The notes below the pieces were generated by a model. The model was not told where the DNA came from. It saw nothing but the letters and a program-made list of their open reading frames with translations, and searched no databases. DNA of 64,000 bases from Larus michahellis (Eukaryota; Chordata; Aves; Charadriiformes; Laridae), in NCBI RefSeq assembly GCF_964199755.1, contig NC_133906.1, positions 11,284,001 through 11,348,000 of the forward strand, given 5' to 3'. Both the position numbers and the translations under genes were made by a program. Shown one piece after another: positions 48,966 to 62,288 of this stretch (position 1 is the first letter of the stretch; each line of letters starts with the position of its first letter).

Positions 48966-49989
48966 CATGAAAGAAAAGAAATACTGGCCTGGTCCAGTGC
49001 CCCTTAGGACCAGAAGGGTTCTGCTCAGGATTTGGAGAGTGGGCAATGCCTGGGACAAGACTGGACTTCTGTCATAATTTGAAAAGTATGTGCTTTTGGA
49101 TTTTCTTACAACCTCCACATTTTGAAGGCCCTAATTATCATCCTGAGCTGAACTATCACAGTGACATTCATATCTGTGCAGAGCCTGAGCAAAGGACTTT
49201 GCAGGGTTTATAACTTGCTGTACATTTGCATAGATCCTAGTCCAGATTGGCATTGATGGTTGATTTCTGATATTACTACAATATTAAATCATTATATTGT
49301 AGTAATTTCATCAATAATCTTTAGTGAGTGGTTTTATGTGCTTCTCCAGACCGATAGAGCGTAAATCCTACCGCCTCTCAGCACTTCTGCTCTAGGCATT
49401 GTCCTGCCATACTGTGAACAAGCTCATACCAAGCGCTTTCACTTGCCCTGCCAAAGTATGGCTTTAAATGAATTTTCTCAAGTGAGTTCTAAAAGCCTTT
49501 ATTATGGAAACAGTTCACGCCTTTTAGGAGTATATTTAGGTCTTGCAAAAGATGCCAAGTTGCAAGCTCAGGAGGCAAATTCTATATTTATAAACAAATC
49601 AGGCTAAAGTCATCCCAAAGTATCCTCTGTCTCCATGCAAAAGCACTTCAGCCTCATCCTGCAGGGCTGGTGATTTCAGGGCTGCTGGTGGGTGGGAACA
49701 CATTTGCTGGCAGCCCAGCCCGGTGCTTTGTGGCAGCACCTGACACCGTGGTGGTGACATGTCACCAGGCTGGTGTTGGCGATGTGGTTTCTGGGAACAG
49801 GAGGAGAGTCCCATGCAAAGTCCAGCAGGGCCAGTGGCTTGTTCCTGTCCTGCTGTTCCAGTACGTGCGTGGGCACCAAGGGGCAGTGACTGACCTTGTG
49901 CAAAGCCCTGGTGAGGGACACAATGGTCAAGGTCAATGTGGGCGCAAGGTGGGTATGGGGCGGCAGCTTGACCCAGCGGCAGCACCAGT

Positions 49990-50505
49990 CATGGAATCAC
50001 AGAATGGTTTGTGTTGGAAGGGACCTTAAAGATCATCCAGTTCCAATCCCCTGCCCTGGGCAGGGACACCTCCCACCAGACCAGGTCACTCAAAGTCCCA
50101 TCCAGCCTGGTCTTGAACACCTCCAGGGATGGGGCAGCCACAGCTTCTCTGGGCAACCTGTTCCAGTGTCTCACCACCCTCATAGTGAAAAATTTCTTCC
50201 TGGTATCTAATCTAAGTCTACCCTCTTTTGAAGGGTAGCCGTTACCCCTCATCTTCTCAATACATACCCTTGTAAACAGTCCCTCCCCATCTTTCCTGGA
50301 GCCCCTTGAGGGACTGGAAGGGGCTCCAAGGTCTCCCCGGAGCCTTCTCTTCTCCAGGCTGAACCCCCCCAGCTCTCTCAGCCTGTCCTCACAGCAGAGG
50401 GGCTCCAGCCCTCCCAGCATCTCCGGGGCCTCCTCTGGCCCCGCTCCATGAGGACTCCAGAGCCAGACGCAGGACTCCAGGTGGGGTCTCCCCAGTCCTG
50501 TCTCC
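49990..50505 (-). mobile_element. CR1 LINE 3' fragment abutting the NSG2 CpG island
   Basis: Read on the minus strand, this is CR1 ORF2 C-terminus and 3' end. On the + strand it starts with the complement of the tail (ATGGAATCACAGAATGG, GGAAGGGACCTTAAAGATC). It continues through GGGATGGGGCAGCCACAG and TTCTCCAGGCTGAACCCC. The 5' boundary near 50505 is approximate because the GC-rich island begins there. Its ORF2 frame stays open on the minus strand into the CpG island, which creates a spurious 312-codon open frame. Confidence 0.93.
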
Positions 50506-50859
50506 TTGCGGCACAACAGCCGCCCGGGGACCCCCTCCACCCCCAGGCCCTCTCTGTGACACTGTTGGGTGTCACCGCTTGCACGTGGCTCTCTCTGACC
50601 CTTATGCCCGCACGACCCATTCCCGCGGCCGCCCCCCTGCTCCCTCCAGCCCCATCCGCCCCCGCCCCGCCTCCGCGGCCGGCGCCGCGCTCGGCCTGCA
50701 GGGGGCGCCCCCGCCCGCCTTGCTCGGCGGGGACGCCAGGGGGTGCCCGAGGCCGCGCGGCGGCGCGCGGGGCGTGCGTGCGCGCGAGGCGAGGGGGGGG
50801 CGGGGGGGGGAGAGTGTGTGTGTGGCGGCGGGGGGGAGTGGGGGGGGGAGCTGCCGCCC

Positions 50860-51049
50860 GCGCCCGCCCTCAGTCGCGCTTGCGGAGCCGCAGCCGAGCG
50901 CAGGGCGCAGCGCTGTCCCTTCAGCACCGCCGGGGACCGTTAACGGAAACCTCTTGCCGCCCCCCCGCACGCCGCGGCCTCCGCCTTCCCCCGACCCCCC
51001 CCGCCGCAGCGCCCGGGCCGAGCCGCCGACAGTGACCGCCTGCTTTGCA
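50860..51049 (+). other. NSG2: NSG2 non-coding exon 1 (5' boundary approximate)
   Basis: A consensus donor GTAAGT starts at 51050, right after GCTTTGCA. The acceptor of the coding exon lies about 500 bp downstream. The 5' limit is only an estimate within the CpG island. The exon has no upstream ATG in a good context that would begin the NSG2 frame, so it is taken as untranslated leader. Confidence 0.6.
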
Positions 51050-51828
<779 letters not shown>

Positions 51829-54800
51829 TAAATAAAAAGGGGTTATCTTTCATAGTGTGTTTATCTGTTTTAACACGGCAAATAAACACGCAATGGTCCC
51901 CCAACTCCTTCCCTCCGCAACAAAGCCCTAAATATGCCTTCACAAATACAACTGGAAAAGGCTTAGTGTGTTTCTCATGCAAGTGCTGGAGAAACTGAGG
52001 AGCGGTTTACCATGCGTCGTTGTTGTTATCAGTAAGATTAATTGCCTGCAGTGAGAGTAACGTGATAACTCTTCTGAAATAAGCAGCTATTTTAATTATC
52101 TCGGTGAAGGTTTGTTTTGTTCCTCATGGCTTTGTAGAGCTTATTTGGACATTGAGGATGCTGATATCTCTCAAGAGAGCGGCTGAGTTCCCCCATGCTT
52201 GGGGTGGTGATGGAGCAACCCAAGGGTTTGTTCCCCCGCTTGGCTCCATCCAGGGGACAGCTTTGTCGCCTGCCCGCTCAACTCTCTCAGAACTGAATGC
52301 AGCACTAAAATGTTCAGAAATGTGCCTCGGCAATTGGCTGTGGTTTGGTGGTTGGGGTTTTTAGATGCAGTATGTACTAGGAAATCTTTTGTTTGTACCG
52401 ATGCGGTGACGATGTGTATTGATATAACCTGGTGAGGACATGATGAGACCGTAAAAATTCATATGCCCCAACAGTCCTTACAAAAACAAAGCCTGTCTGC
52501 AATGTAGTTCCCAGATACCACAGAGATGGAGCCAACTCACCCGAAAGTATAGACAGAATGATTAGATCTCCCAGGATAATGGAATAATAGTAAAATTAAC
52601 ACTGGTGATTATTGAACATATATCCTGTTTTTACTGTAGTACAAAATGAATTTTCTGTAAATACATTAGTAGAACATGATGATGGATGTAATAAAACTGC
52701 CTAGATAGACAAACTACGTTTATGTTATGATAGAGCTGAGTCAACTGTCTTGACATCCTGGGAATGAGAGCCATGCCAGACAAAGGAGCTAGTTTCGTTC
52801 TCCATGTGCCTCGTGGCAATCAGGAGCAACTTCGCTGCATTCAAGATAGTTACACTTCCATGAATTGCTGTGAATGAGAGGCTAAGCCAGCCCTTATCTA
52901 TGACTGATAAATAAGATTAAGAAAATAATTCAGGCAAAGCAGTATGATTTATCATAAACGTCTGAAAAGCTGAGAGGAAACTACATATGTGTCAATGTAG
53001 CTCATTTGATGCTGGTACAGATGGCTTATTGAGCTCACCCAGTGTCACACGACGTGAAACTTAAATGGCTTATGTATCAGGTGAGACATAGATAGCCTAA
53101 CAAAAATCCTTTCAGGCTAATAAAGTGGTAATGAATGTTCTCACGACCACCACGTTCCAATTGCCTGTTGGTGAACAAACACTGGAGTGTATTGGTCTGG
53201 TGTGATTCCTTGCTGATTTTTCTGTTTAAACATGCCTACATCAATAATTCACATGTTGTTAGGTTACATTACCTTCATTAGCATACATTACTGTCAATGC
53301 ATCTACTGACATCCATATTTTTCTTTGCTGGAAGGGTGGGATGGATCTCCGGGAGTGCTATGCATGATTCAGAACTCATTAGAGTCAACGGTATTGATTT
53401 CTGCAGGCGGCGGTTCAGCTTCTGTGTGCAGTAGGCCTGGAGTTAACGGGGACTGGAGATCCCTTCACAAGAAGGAGAGGTTGTTTATGATAAAAGCAAA
53501 ATAATTCACAGCCTGTTTCCTCTGCTCTTTGTAGAACAGATTCTGTTGGGGTGAGTTCACCCTGGGGCAGAGGGTCTGTTCAAAGACCTGCTAATAAGGA
53601 GTTGAGCCTCAGGTGAAAAGCTGGGGCAAAGGTTAAGTGAGAGGGCGAAATTTCAGCTTTGTACTTAGGGAAGCAAAGCTGCTACTGAATTCGGTCAGAC
53701 TGTGAGCCTGAGGAAGAGGAGACAGGGATTTCAGGTCTTTCAGAGTGTATTTTTGTTTGGACTTGCCTCGCAGTCAGGAGGCGGGGTTGAAAAAAAAAAA
53801 CCTAAAATTGATTTGACATTTTCTCGATGTATTGCTAAAACCTGCCAGCAGTTGATTTTGAGCTTGGGCGAGTGAGAACATAAGCCAAGGCACATCCCTG
53901 CCTCTCGCATGGGATGCCGCATAAATGACGGGAGCCAAACCGGGTTTGGTGTTGGGGTCAGCGGGCAACAGCTCAGAAGAGTTTTTTGCTCACTCGTTTT
54001 CCTCAACGCAATCCCACTGCTGCTCCCTGGTAACCACAAGGAGGCAATGCCCTGCTCCCTGCCTGCCCCGGCTGCTGCCAGTCCATCGCCTGTGCCACTG
54101 CAACAGTGATCTGGTGTGCCCTGGCATTTTCCTGTAAGTGAAATCTAGAAAAAAAAAGGGGGGGGGCGGAATTTTACGCTTTTAAATGCTCCCTTTTCTG
54201 AGCTTCTCTTCACCGTTAGAGGGTATCTTCATTTAAGACAACATGAGCTCTCAGCCTGGATCTAACCTTGGGTCTGGGACAATCCAGCGTGCATCTCGCT
54301 TCAGTCTGTCTGGTAAAGGAGTGATAAACGAGTGGTAAGGTAGTAGTCCGGGCTTTGGCCAAGAGTATACTAGGTCTGTGCGGGGCAGCCCAACTGCTGT
54401 TATTGCCAGTGTGCAATAATGCCGTTTCCTGGTGTATGTGTATTGCATGGCAAAGGTTTTCAAGCTCTGTTAATTTATAGGCTTTCTCCAGTTGAGTCTT
54501 AGACACCTGCATGCAAGTTGAAGAAAACCAAAGCTGTTGTTTGTCAGTATACTCACCTTTGCAGATACTTAAAAGCCTGAAAATTATATTTTAAGGGCTT
54601 TAAATACCTGATTTTTCTTAATTTTAAGGATTTTTTGTAACTAGATCACTTGAGAGTCACTCTAAGTGACTCCCAGCATTAACGTCTGTAGGTGTTTCAC
54701 CGTAGCTTCATCTCTTTCAAAGTGTTTTCTGTGTCTGGCCCCCCTTTCAGAGAAAGGGTAAAAAGAAAGAATATAAAAATGAGGCTTTTGCTCATGTGCT

Positions 54801-57360
54801 GTAATCCCTGAAGCCCATCTCTTTTTAGATAGTTCCTTGATTATAAGAAATCACACGGGGGGTAACAGGGCGAAACACCTTCTTAAAGGTATGCTTAAAC
54901 TTACTGGCTGTCCTTCTGGGGATGCTTTCCTAACAGGCTTGTTTTTCAAAGTGCTGTGAGGTTAGCAGCTCCCTCTGACTTCTGCTTCGATGCTGTTGGA
55001 AAAATCCAGGCAGGAATTCAGCGGGCTTGAATTTGGCACCCTTTTTTAAAAAATTATTGGCCACTAGATTGACTATTTCTTTTGCCACCAAACGAGGATG
55101 TCCCCTCCCAAGGTTCGTGCTGTTCCTCTTGCAGGATCAGCATTCTCGTTGTTCTGTCAGCAGTTGTATGGCTGCAAGGGGAGAAATGTACCCGGGACAG
55201 TAATTTCTCCCCTAGGGTGCAAAGTCTGCTGTGTATTTATATTTATTGACTATCTTCAAGCATTTCCCTTGCCCCCTGTTCTCTTGCTGAGGTGGCATTT
55301 GCAGAAGGCAGAGACCGATGCTCTTCAATCATTTTTTTTGCGTGGCCTTTTTGCTGAAATCCATCTATGAAACAGGAATAATAGCCATCACCGGTGACAA
55401 CCCCCTGACCTGGCTTTTTATGTCTCTAAATTTAATTTCTTCTGTATTCAAAAAGCAAAAAAAGAAGCCTTTTTTCTTTTAGGACCAAAGGGGAAAAGGC
55501 GAGCTGTTCACTTGTTTTCCTAGGCGTAGACAAAGTGCTTTGGCTGTAATTGTTACGTGTCTCTGCAATGATAATGCTGAAAGATATGCAGCTTTTCAGG
55601 GACCATACTGTTTCAGTGTAATTTGAAATGGGACCAACAACCGGGGACACCTTGGTCTTATAGGCTCGCTTCAGTATAATCCAGCAGGAAATGCCTCTGT
55701 TCTGGCAGTAAAAATCCTAATTTTACATAACACAAAAGTGTATGAAAGCTATTGTCAGGGTTGAAAAAAACATCCGGCATCTCTTTTGTGGGGAAAGCTG
55801 CAGAAGGCTTATCATGTGGTCCATTGTTCTTTATTTTGAATGCATCTGGAGGCTTGAGAAATCATTTCTCTGGTGACAAATTCCTGACATCCAACCCAAG
55901 AAAGAAAAAAATAGATCTAACTGCTCTCTTCAAATGCTTTTCCCATCCCCTGCCTCTCTCCCTCCCTAGCCGCACCCCTGAATGTCCGAGGCCACGCGCT
56001 TACACAGACTAATCAAGAGTTCCTGAAAATCCGCAGGGTCCCTTGTGTTCACAGCCTGTCCCTATTGCTTTAACAGAAAATAACGTTTTGTCCCGGCCAG
56101 CTGAGCAGGCATAATTAATAGTACGCTGGATGAGTGCTTTTGTACCTGGGGGACTACTGGCAGCTCTGTCCTGAAGCGCTGATGTCAGCCTGCCCTCTGC
56201 GAAGCCCAGCAGCACACGGCGGCTGGTGGTTTTGGGGAGCTGCATCTCGCGGTGGGGCCAGAGGCCGCTCAGCCTTCCCTGACACCAGCTGATGGGGGCA
56301 GCCGGCTGTGCTGCTGCGCACACTGGTGGTGTGTTTGGTGGGAAGGAGCAAATGGCAAAAGGAGGGACGGGGCAGGGCTAGTAATTGTGGCCGTTGAAGG
56401 AAGGATGAGTAAAAGGGAGGAGGAGGATGCAAAGGGAAAGAAAGCGTGAATAAAAGAAAGGAGGGGAATAAAAAGAGAGCATTGCAAATAGGAAGGAACG
56501 GGCAGGCTGTCTTGCCTTTCCCCGTCCTTTGCTTTCTCCACTTGGGATACTCTGCCTCATCCTCACAAGTACCAAAGTCTGAGCCTTCCTCTCATGTGAC
56601 ATTTGTCCCCCTTTGCACTGTGCAAATCCATTTGTCCTCTAAATGTGTGTTTGAATGTAAACACCGCCTCTGCTCATTAAGCTGTAATAAGTATTTGCAG
56701 CAACGCTCACTCTGGCCGTGCAGTGTTTCTGGAGTAACCTTTTTGATTTTGTTTGCATGTCTTGGACAGCCCTGAGGTTCTTGGCAGCTCATGCTCCTCT
56801 TCTTTGGATACAGCTGCTGCCGGGCTATCCTTCCCCTGTGGCACACCGAACCCCCTGTGCATGGCCGGTCCGCTGGCGTCGGGGCTGTGCTGCCGTCCCA
56901 GCCTGCGCTCGCTGCCTTCGCGGGCACCTGGGCAGCGTTCAGGTGCCTCACTTGCATACAGATAACGTGTTGCTGCTGCAGCTCTGGAGTATGGGAAGTC
57001 TCAGGATTTATATACCCTGTACAGAAATTTCTCGCCTTAACTGCACCGCTATCGATATCTGAATTAGGTTGTTTAAAGCTAGCTCATGTCCGTTTTCGTG
57101 AGCCCCATTGCCTCTCTTAAACCCAGTTACGTCTGCACTGCAATTCCTAGAGCTGCATTCTGCAGAAACAGCAGAAATGGACACAGGAAAAGTGTGTTAG
57201 GGTATGGATGTTTGGCTTAAGCCTCTTGCAATCTGTTCTTTATTCCAACATGAAAACCCATTGTTGCAGGTGGAAGTTATTTCAGCAAGACCGTGATGTG
57301 GACCCCGCATACCAGTTATTTACTGGTCTGGAGAGTAAGACTGGGCAGGATTCTTGACTA

Positions 57361-57413
57361 GTGTAAATCAATGTAGTTTAGATGAAATCAATGGAGCTCT
57401 GCTGATTTACCCT
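57361..57413. repeat. ancient palindromic amniote repeat (GTGTAAATCA type)
   Basis: The left arm GTGTAAATCAATGTAG is the imperfect reverse complement of the right arm GAGCTCTGCTGATTTACC. AAATCAATGGAG lies between them. The arms resemble a palindromic motif that I recall as repeated in reptile and bird genomes. Confidence 0.55.
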
Positions 57414-57908
57414 GGCCAATTTACCATCACTACAGCTGAGCGATTGATTCTTTTGTCTGCTTTGCTATACCCTCTCCTCGCTGAACCTACTGAAATCAGC
57501 TTTTGTCACCCCTTCACAGCCTCCTGTGGGTTCCTGATGGTTCTGGTCACCTAGCGATTTGTAGGGAGACTTAGCTGAGTAATTTCCAGGCTCCCTTTGT
57601 GCTTGTGAGCTATGCCTTTCCCTTCTCAGCGGCTTTCAGCTCCCAATGCAGCCTTTGCATTTTGTACTGCCTTTCATTGGTGATGCCAGGGCTGATTACA
57701 TTTGCTGTCTTTGTCCTTTTGTGATGTTCCTTGTGCCTGGAATATCCTCCTGGCACTGATTCAGGAGACCACTTTTTTCTACCACCCTCTGTGAAACTCA
57801 TTTCCAGCACAACATCCATTAGACAAGCTGATACAGGGGGAAAAAAAAGCAGTGTTTCTACTGACTGTGGCTTTCTCCATTGACTATGGATTTGATCCCC
57901 GGGCATCC

Positions 57909-57926
57909 TTTTTTTTTTTTTTTTTT
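57909..57926 (+). repeat. poly(T) tract, 18 nt
   Basis: An uninterrupted run of 18 T. No element body was recognised beside it. Confidence 0.8.
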
Positions 57927-60226
57927 AACCTTCTTTTTGCTGCTTGCTATTTCAGGCATTCCATGTATTCAAATAGTGGCTAGGATGCCATGGGGACTAC
58001 CATTACCCACATTCCAAATGCCAATTTTAATATTAATCTCTGAGAAATCTGCCTGCTGAGATGTGTTCATCCTGTCGATTTGGAAGTATAGCTGCCTCTC
58101 CCATGGGATGGGACATAGTCATAATTACTTGGGAAAGTTTTTAAAGACCTAATTGTCTAAAAATCTGGGAATTTGCAGCATGGTGATTGCCAGGTAATCT
58201 CAGATTACTAGTCCATCCAGTCGAACATGTCCTGTTTTTAGCAGTAGCCAGTGCAAGGGCCAGAAGGAGGTACAGGAGACACTGCAGTAGGCATGGAGCT
58301 GCTCACGTCTACGAATGTTTCATCCTAAGCCTGCAGACAAAGAAATTGTTTTAAGCTCTAAAACATGATTTTTCCATCTCTTTTCCTATACTCCTTTACT
58401 GCTAAGTATTTTAACTTCAGCTACTGTTGGCAATGTGCACATCTCATTTGCTCTTTGAAGCTGGCTGTGTGTGAGGATTAGAGTGCGTACGTCACTGGAG
58501 AATTTTGTGTGTGAGCAGGTGGTGAATTTTAGCCATCCCTTGGCTTGTAGCACTGAAGCATAGAAACCGACTCAGTCACAGCAGATTTAGTGCCAAGCCA
58601 GGGGGTCACCGTTGTACTATCATCATCAGTAACCGGGACAGCATGCTACAGCTGGGACTTGGTCTAAGGTCTGTCTCAGCTGTTGGTGCTCAGTTGGGTG
58701 ATGAAGGCAAAGGAAACCACCATGTCGGTGCCAGTGATGGGTTTACATTTTCTGTTCTCTCTCTGCAAGGGACAAAGGCAGGCATGTCCTTGGAAGCCAA
58801 GAGTCCCATGTTCATTTAAAAGTGAGCATGACTAATCCACATGGCAACTGATGGGTGTGTTACCACCATTTTGTGGGCCTACAAAGCCCGGCTTTGAACC
58901 TGGAGGAAACCTTTCCCCTTGGTAGGAGAAACACATTTTGTTTATCTCTTCTGTCAATCTGAAAGCCACTCAGAGTGAGAGACTCTTCATTATTAATAAT
59001 CCCGGGAAGTAGTATTTTAAATTTTTATGGTTTGCACTTTGCAGCACCTGAACCACAATATATTACATGCACCGTGGCAGTGAAGTGGGAATTACGGCAG
59101 GGCTGCATGTCCTTTTCCAAATGAATAATTTAAAGTTTTCACAATGCCAGTTATGTTAAATATTATTACTCATTTCTTCAGGGAAAACCACAGAGCTCAA
59201 ACGCAAATATAAAGTGGCAATAAATGATGTTACATTTAGCCAGTCTGAGACAAGACTCAGAATTCATATCAGTTCATTTTCTGAAACACTTACTTCATCC
59301 CATTGCAGGAAAATCCTTTTTAAGGTTCCATGCTTAATGTGATATTTTTCCATTTGTCACATTTCCCGTCTACTCTGCTCCTTCCTCCTGAAAATAAATG
59401 CTTTTAATATAGTCCACTTGGTTAGAAGCTTGCTTTCTTTTTCTTTCAGCTTCCAAAATCTCTAGATTTCCCAGCACTCTCCTACTGTTTACTTTCTCAA
59501 GGTTGTTGATGATGGATTTCCTGCTGGTGTACGCAGACTCTCATCTGTTGTTTCTCACCTCAGCACACCTATAATTTCCCAAAGCATCACTACAGAGAAG
59601 AAGCCTGGTCCTGCATTCATTAAAGCTGGGGAAAGGTTTCTATTGATTCTAGTGGTGTCACTAGCATTAAGCCTAGAATAATAAGTGCATTTAGGTTCAG
59701 GACTCAATAAATGTATTCGCAAACAGCATCATTAGAAAAATCTTGCTGGTGTGGAGCAGCATGATAGATATGGCTTGCTGTCCTGTTGTGTTTGGGTTTT
59801 TATAACTTTCACAGGCCATTCTCTATAGACTGCTACTGAGCTCTTGCAGAAAAGCATCTGAGGGCTTGGAATCAGGAATCCGAAGATGCAAGAAGAGAAT
59901 AGAAAGGAAAAACTTTTCAAGACATGGAGAGTGTTATAACATCTGCTAACCCAGGATGATTGAGGACAACAATTCTGCAGAGAGCTGCCATTTTCCATAG
60001 AGTGTCTGACTTCCTACCCATCCCAGATATATCTCTTGCCAGCCCCTAATTCCAAAAACGTTACGTTTATATGGAGGATGTGGTGGAGCTACTATTATCA
60101 CTCCGTTAATGAAAACCCAAGGAAACACGGTGCGCTGTAAGTAGCATCGAGCCATGGTCTGTCTTCCTGACTCAACCACCAGTTGCTGGTGTGACTCAGT
60201 ACATTACTAAGCTGGTCTTTTTTCTC

Positions 60227-60240
60227 TTTTTTTTTTTTTT
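60227..60240 (+). repeat. poly(T) tract, 14 nt
   Basis: A 14-T run lies inside a longer pyrimidine-rich stretch (about 60217-60254). Confidence 0.75.
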
Positions 60241-60384
60241 CCTTCTCCTCCATCAGTAATGTGGGGATACTGGGGTCATGCTGGTATGTAATGCGCTTTG
60301 AGCGGTCTTGCTGAAGGTTGCCACTGGAGCCCTGCGCATCGGTATTATAGCTGGGAAGGTGACTGAAGCCAGCTTAAGCTCTGA

Positions 60385-60490
60385 TCTGGCCAAAGCGCTT
60401 AAATGCACGCTTAACTTTAAATATGTGACTAATCCTGCTGTTGTTAATAGGACTACTCACATGCTTAAGTGCTTCTCTGAATTGGAAGTT
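60385..60490. repeat. ancient palindromic amniote repeat (CTTAAGTGC type)
   Basis: AAAGCGCTTAAATGCACGC with CTTAACTTTAA on the left pairs imperfectly with ACTCACATGCTTAAGTGCTT on the right. The centre is diverged. It is the same type as the copy at 35808-35908. Confidence 0.6.
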
Positions 60491-61144
60491 AATGAGTTCA
60501 AATGCTAGATAAACTTAGTTTTGGAGGAAGCTGCAAGGACTGGCAGTGTGGATTCCCATAATTAGACATGTCTTTTTGCTGCTCCACAGAAGCCCTTTTC
60601 TGTTTTCTTTTATTCTTACAATCAGTCTGCAAACTTCAGCTGGGAAGCAACTTTCAGAGAACAATTTTGTTTTGGATGTAAAATGAAGGAAGTCCTAGGT
60701 AATTTATTTGTGTCCCCTTTATTGCATCTGTCATAAACAGCACAGCCTCTCTGCAGTTTAAAGGTGGGGGGTCTCTGGGAAATAGCGTGAAAACTTTAAG
60801 AATAGCAGCAACATAATCCGCAGGGAGATCCCCTGAGCTAGTATTCTTCTAGCCTCCGTCCACAGCACTGACTTTAAAGTGCTATAGGTAGGCTGGACTG
60901 AGCTGGCAGGGAGGTTGCTTTCTTTGTTAGACAATCACAATGTACAGAGTGAGGCACAGACATAAGCTGGTGCTGAATCGGCGCCTCGATAATGAGACAC
61001 AAAGGTTGACAAGTGCCCAAAAAAGTTCAAAGGGTGTTTATCCAGCAATCGCAAAGGCTCAGACAATCCAAAAAGCTGATGGGACTGTTCTTGCTTTTTA
61101 ATATTAATTCGCAGGTGTGCCTGTTGCTTCATGAGAGGAGGAAG

Positions 61145-61171
61145 GATGATGATGATGATGATGATGATGAT
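61145..61171 (+). repeat. (GAT)9 microsatellite
   Basis: Nine perfect GAT units. They make a run of Met or Asp in two frames, which explains the methionine-rich open frame here. Confidence 0.95.
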
Positions 61172-62272
61172 AATTCTCCTCTGCCCCAGTCAGGTCATGG
61201 CTAGGGATGTCAATTTAGAACAGCCAGACCCATCTCACCATGAGGAGCATGAGCTCAGACAAGCCTTAGGGAGCATGCAGGAGGAGGTGAGAGCCAAGGA
61301 GGCAAGTGCAGAGAATGGGCAGAATGGTGCTGCAGTGAGGGTCGAGAGGGGGCTGATTGTCTTTTTTGGGAGTATTCAAGTGACTACTTGTCCATTTAAG
61401 CACGGGTTGGGTTGTTTGCATTTATTGTCTGGCCAGAGCACAGCCAAGCAGTGCTGCCAGCTCTGGGGGTTACCCCCTTACAGCAGTTCATCACCACCGT
61501 AACAGCATTGCAGAGAAGGGAATGAGGAGCTGGGCATTTCTTTCACTTCAGTTTGCTTTGAGTCGCAATCAACACAGGACCCCGATGTTATACTCCCTTT
61601 CACTGGTTTCAATCAAGAATAACTCTACTGAAGTCAGCAAAGCTGCAAAACAGACAAGAAGAGTGAATGGGGATCGTTCTGTTTGCTGTGGTTTGTAATA
61701 AACGCCAGTCGCTCTCCCAGGAAACCTGTCGTGGTGTGAGATGAATGTACCTTGTTTGCATTGAAACAGTGGGATTCTGGGCTCTGATGGAACTGCTCTG
61801 GGGCAGCCGGTGATAAATGAACACTGATCATTGCGCTGACTGTGGAGTCAGTGGGGTTTTTATTGCTGTACATCCAACAGCAATTTGGTTAGAATTTCTG
61901 GAAGACTTTACTGCCAGCAAATTTTTTCTCAGTGGCAAAATGGAAAGAAAAGGTGAAAAAGGAGTGATGGCAGGGAACAGGGAAGAAGGCAAGTCTTCCT
62001 TCCCACCCAACCCAGATCAGGAAACTGGAAAATGAAAGCAGAACAAACAACCAAAATAGCAAAACCCCAATAATGCTAAAAATACAGAAAAATTTCTTTG
62101 TAAGATGAATTATTCCTTTTCTAAATTTGCACTTTGATTAATACTTTGTGCTTTAGAAAAGTTCTTTTGGGTTTTGCCCAGCTCTTGTTTAAACTTGTTT
62201 GAGGCACTCACAAGTGACACATGCATGGGAGGCTGTCAGCGTAGCAAATGCTCCACTCAAAACCGCGTGGGG

Positions 62273-62288
62273 GTGTGTGTGTGTGTGT
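62273..62288 (+). repeat. (GT)8 microsatellite
   Basis: Eight perfect GT units, a short dinucleotide repeat in the NSG2 intron. Confidence 0.9.

Larger units (their letters stand above)
41019..49989. other. intergenic C5orf47 - NSG2
   Basis: These 9 kb hold two + strand CR1 fragments (47.2 and 48.6 kb), a 19-T tract (46642-46660) and an unexplained open stretch on the minus strand at 43662-44222 (see findings). No gene was recognised. Confidence 0.65.

Noticed and set aside
49989..50927. 312-codon open frame on the minus strand
   Set aside because: It is CR1 ORF2 C-terminus running by chance into the GC-rich NSG2 CpG island, where stop codons are rare. It is not a cellular gene.
61131..61202. 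Methionine-run peptide
   Set aside because: It is the translation of the (GAT)9 microsatellite in one frame.
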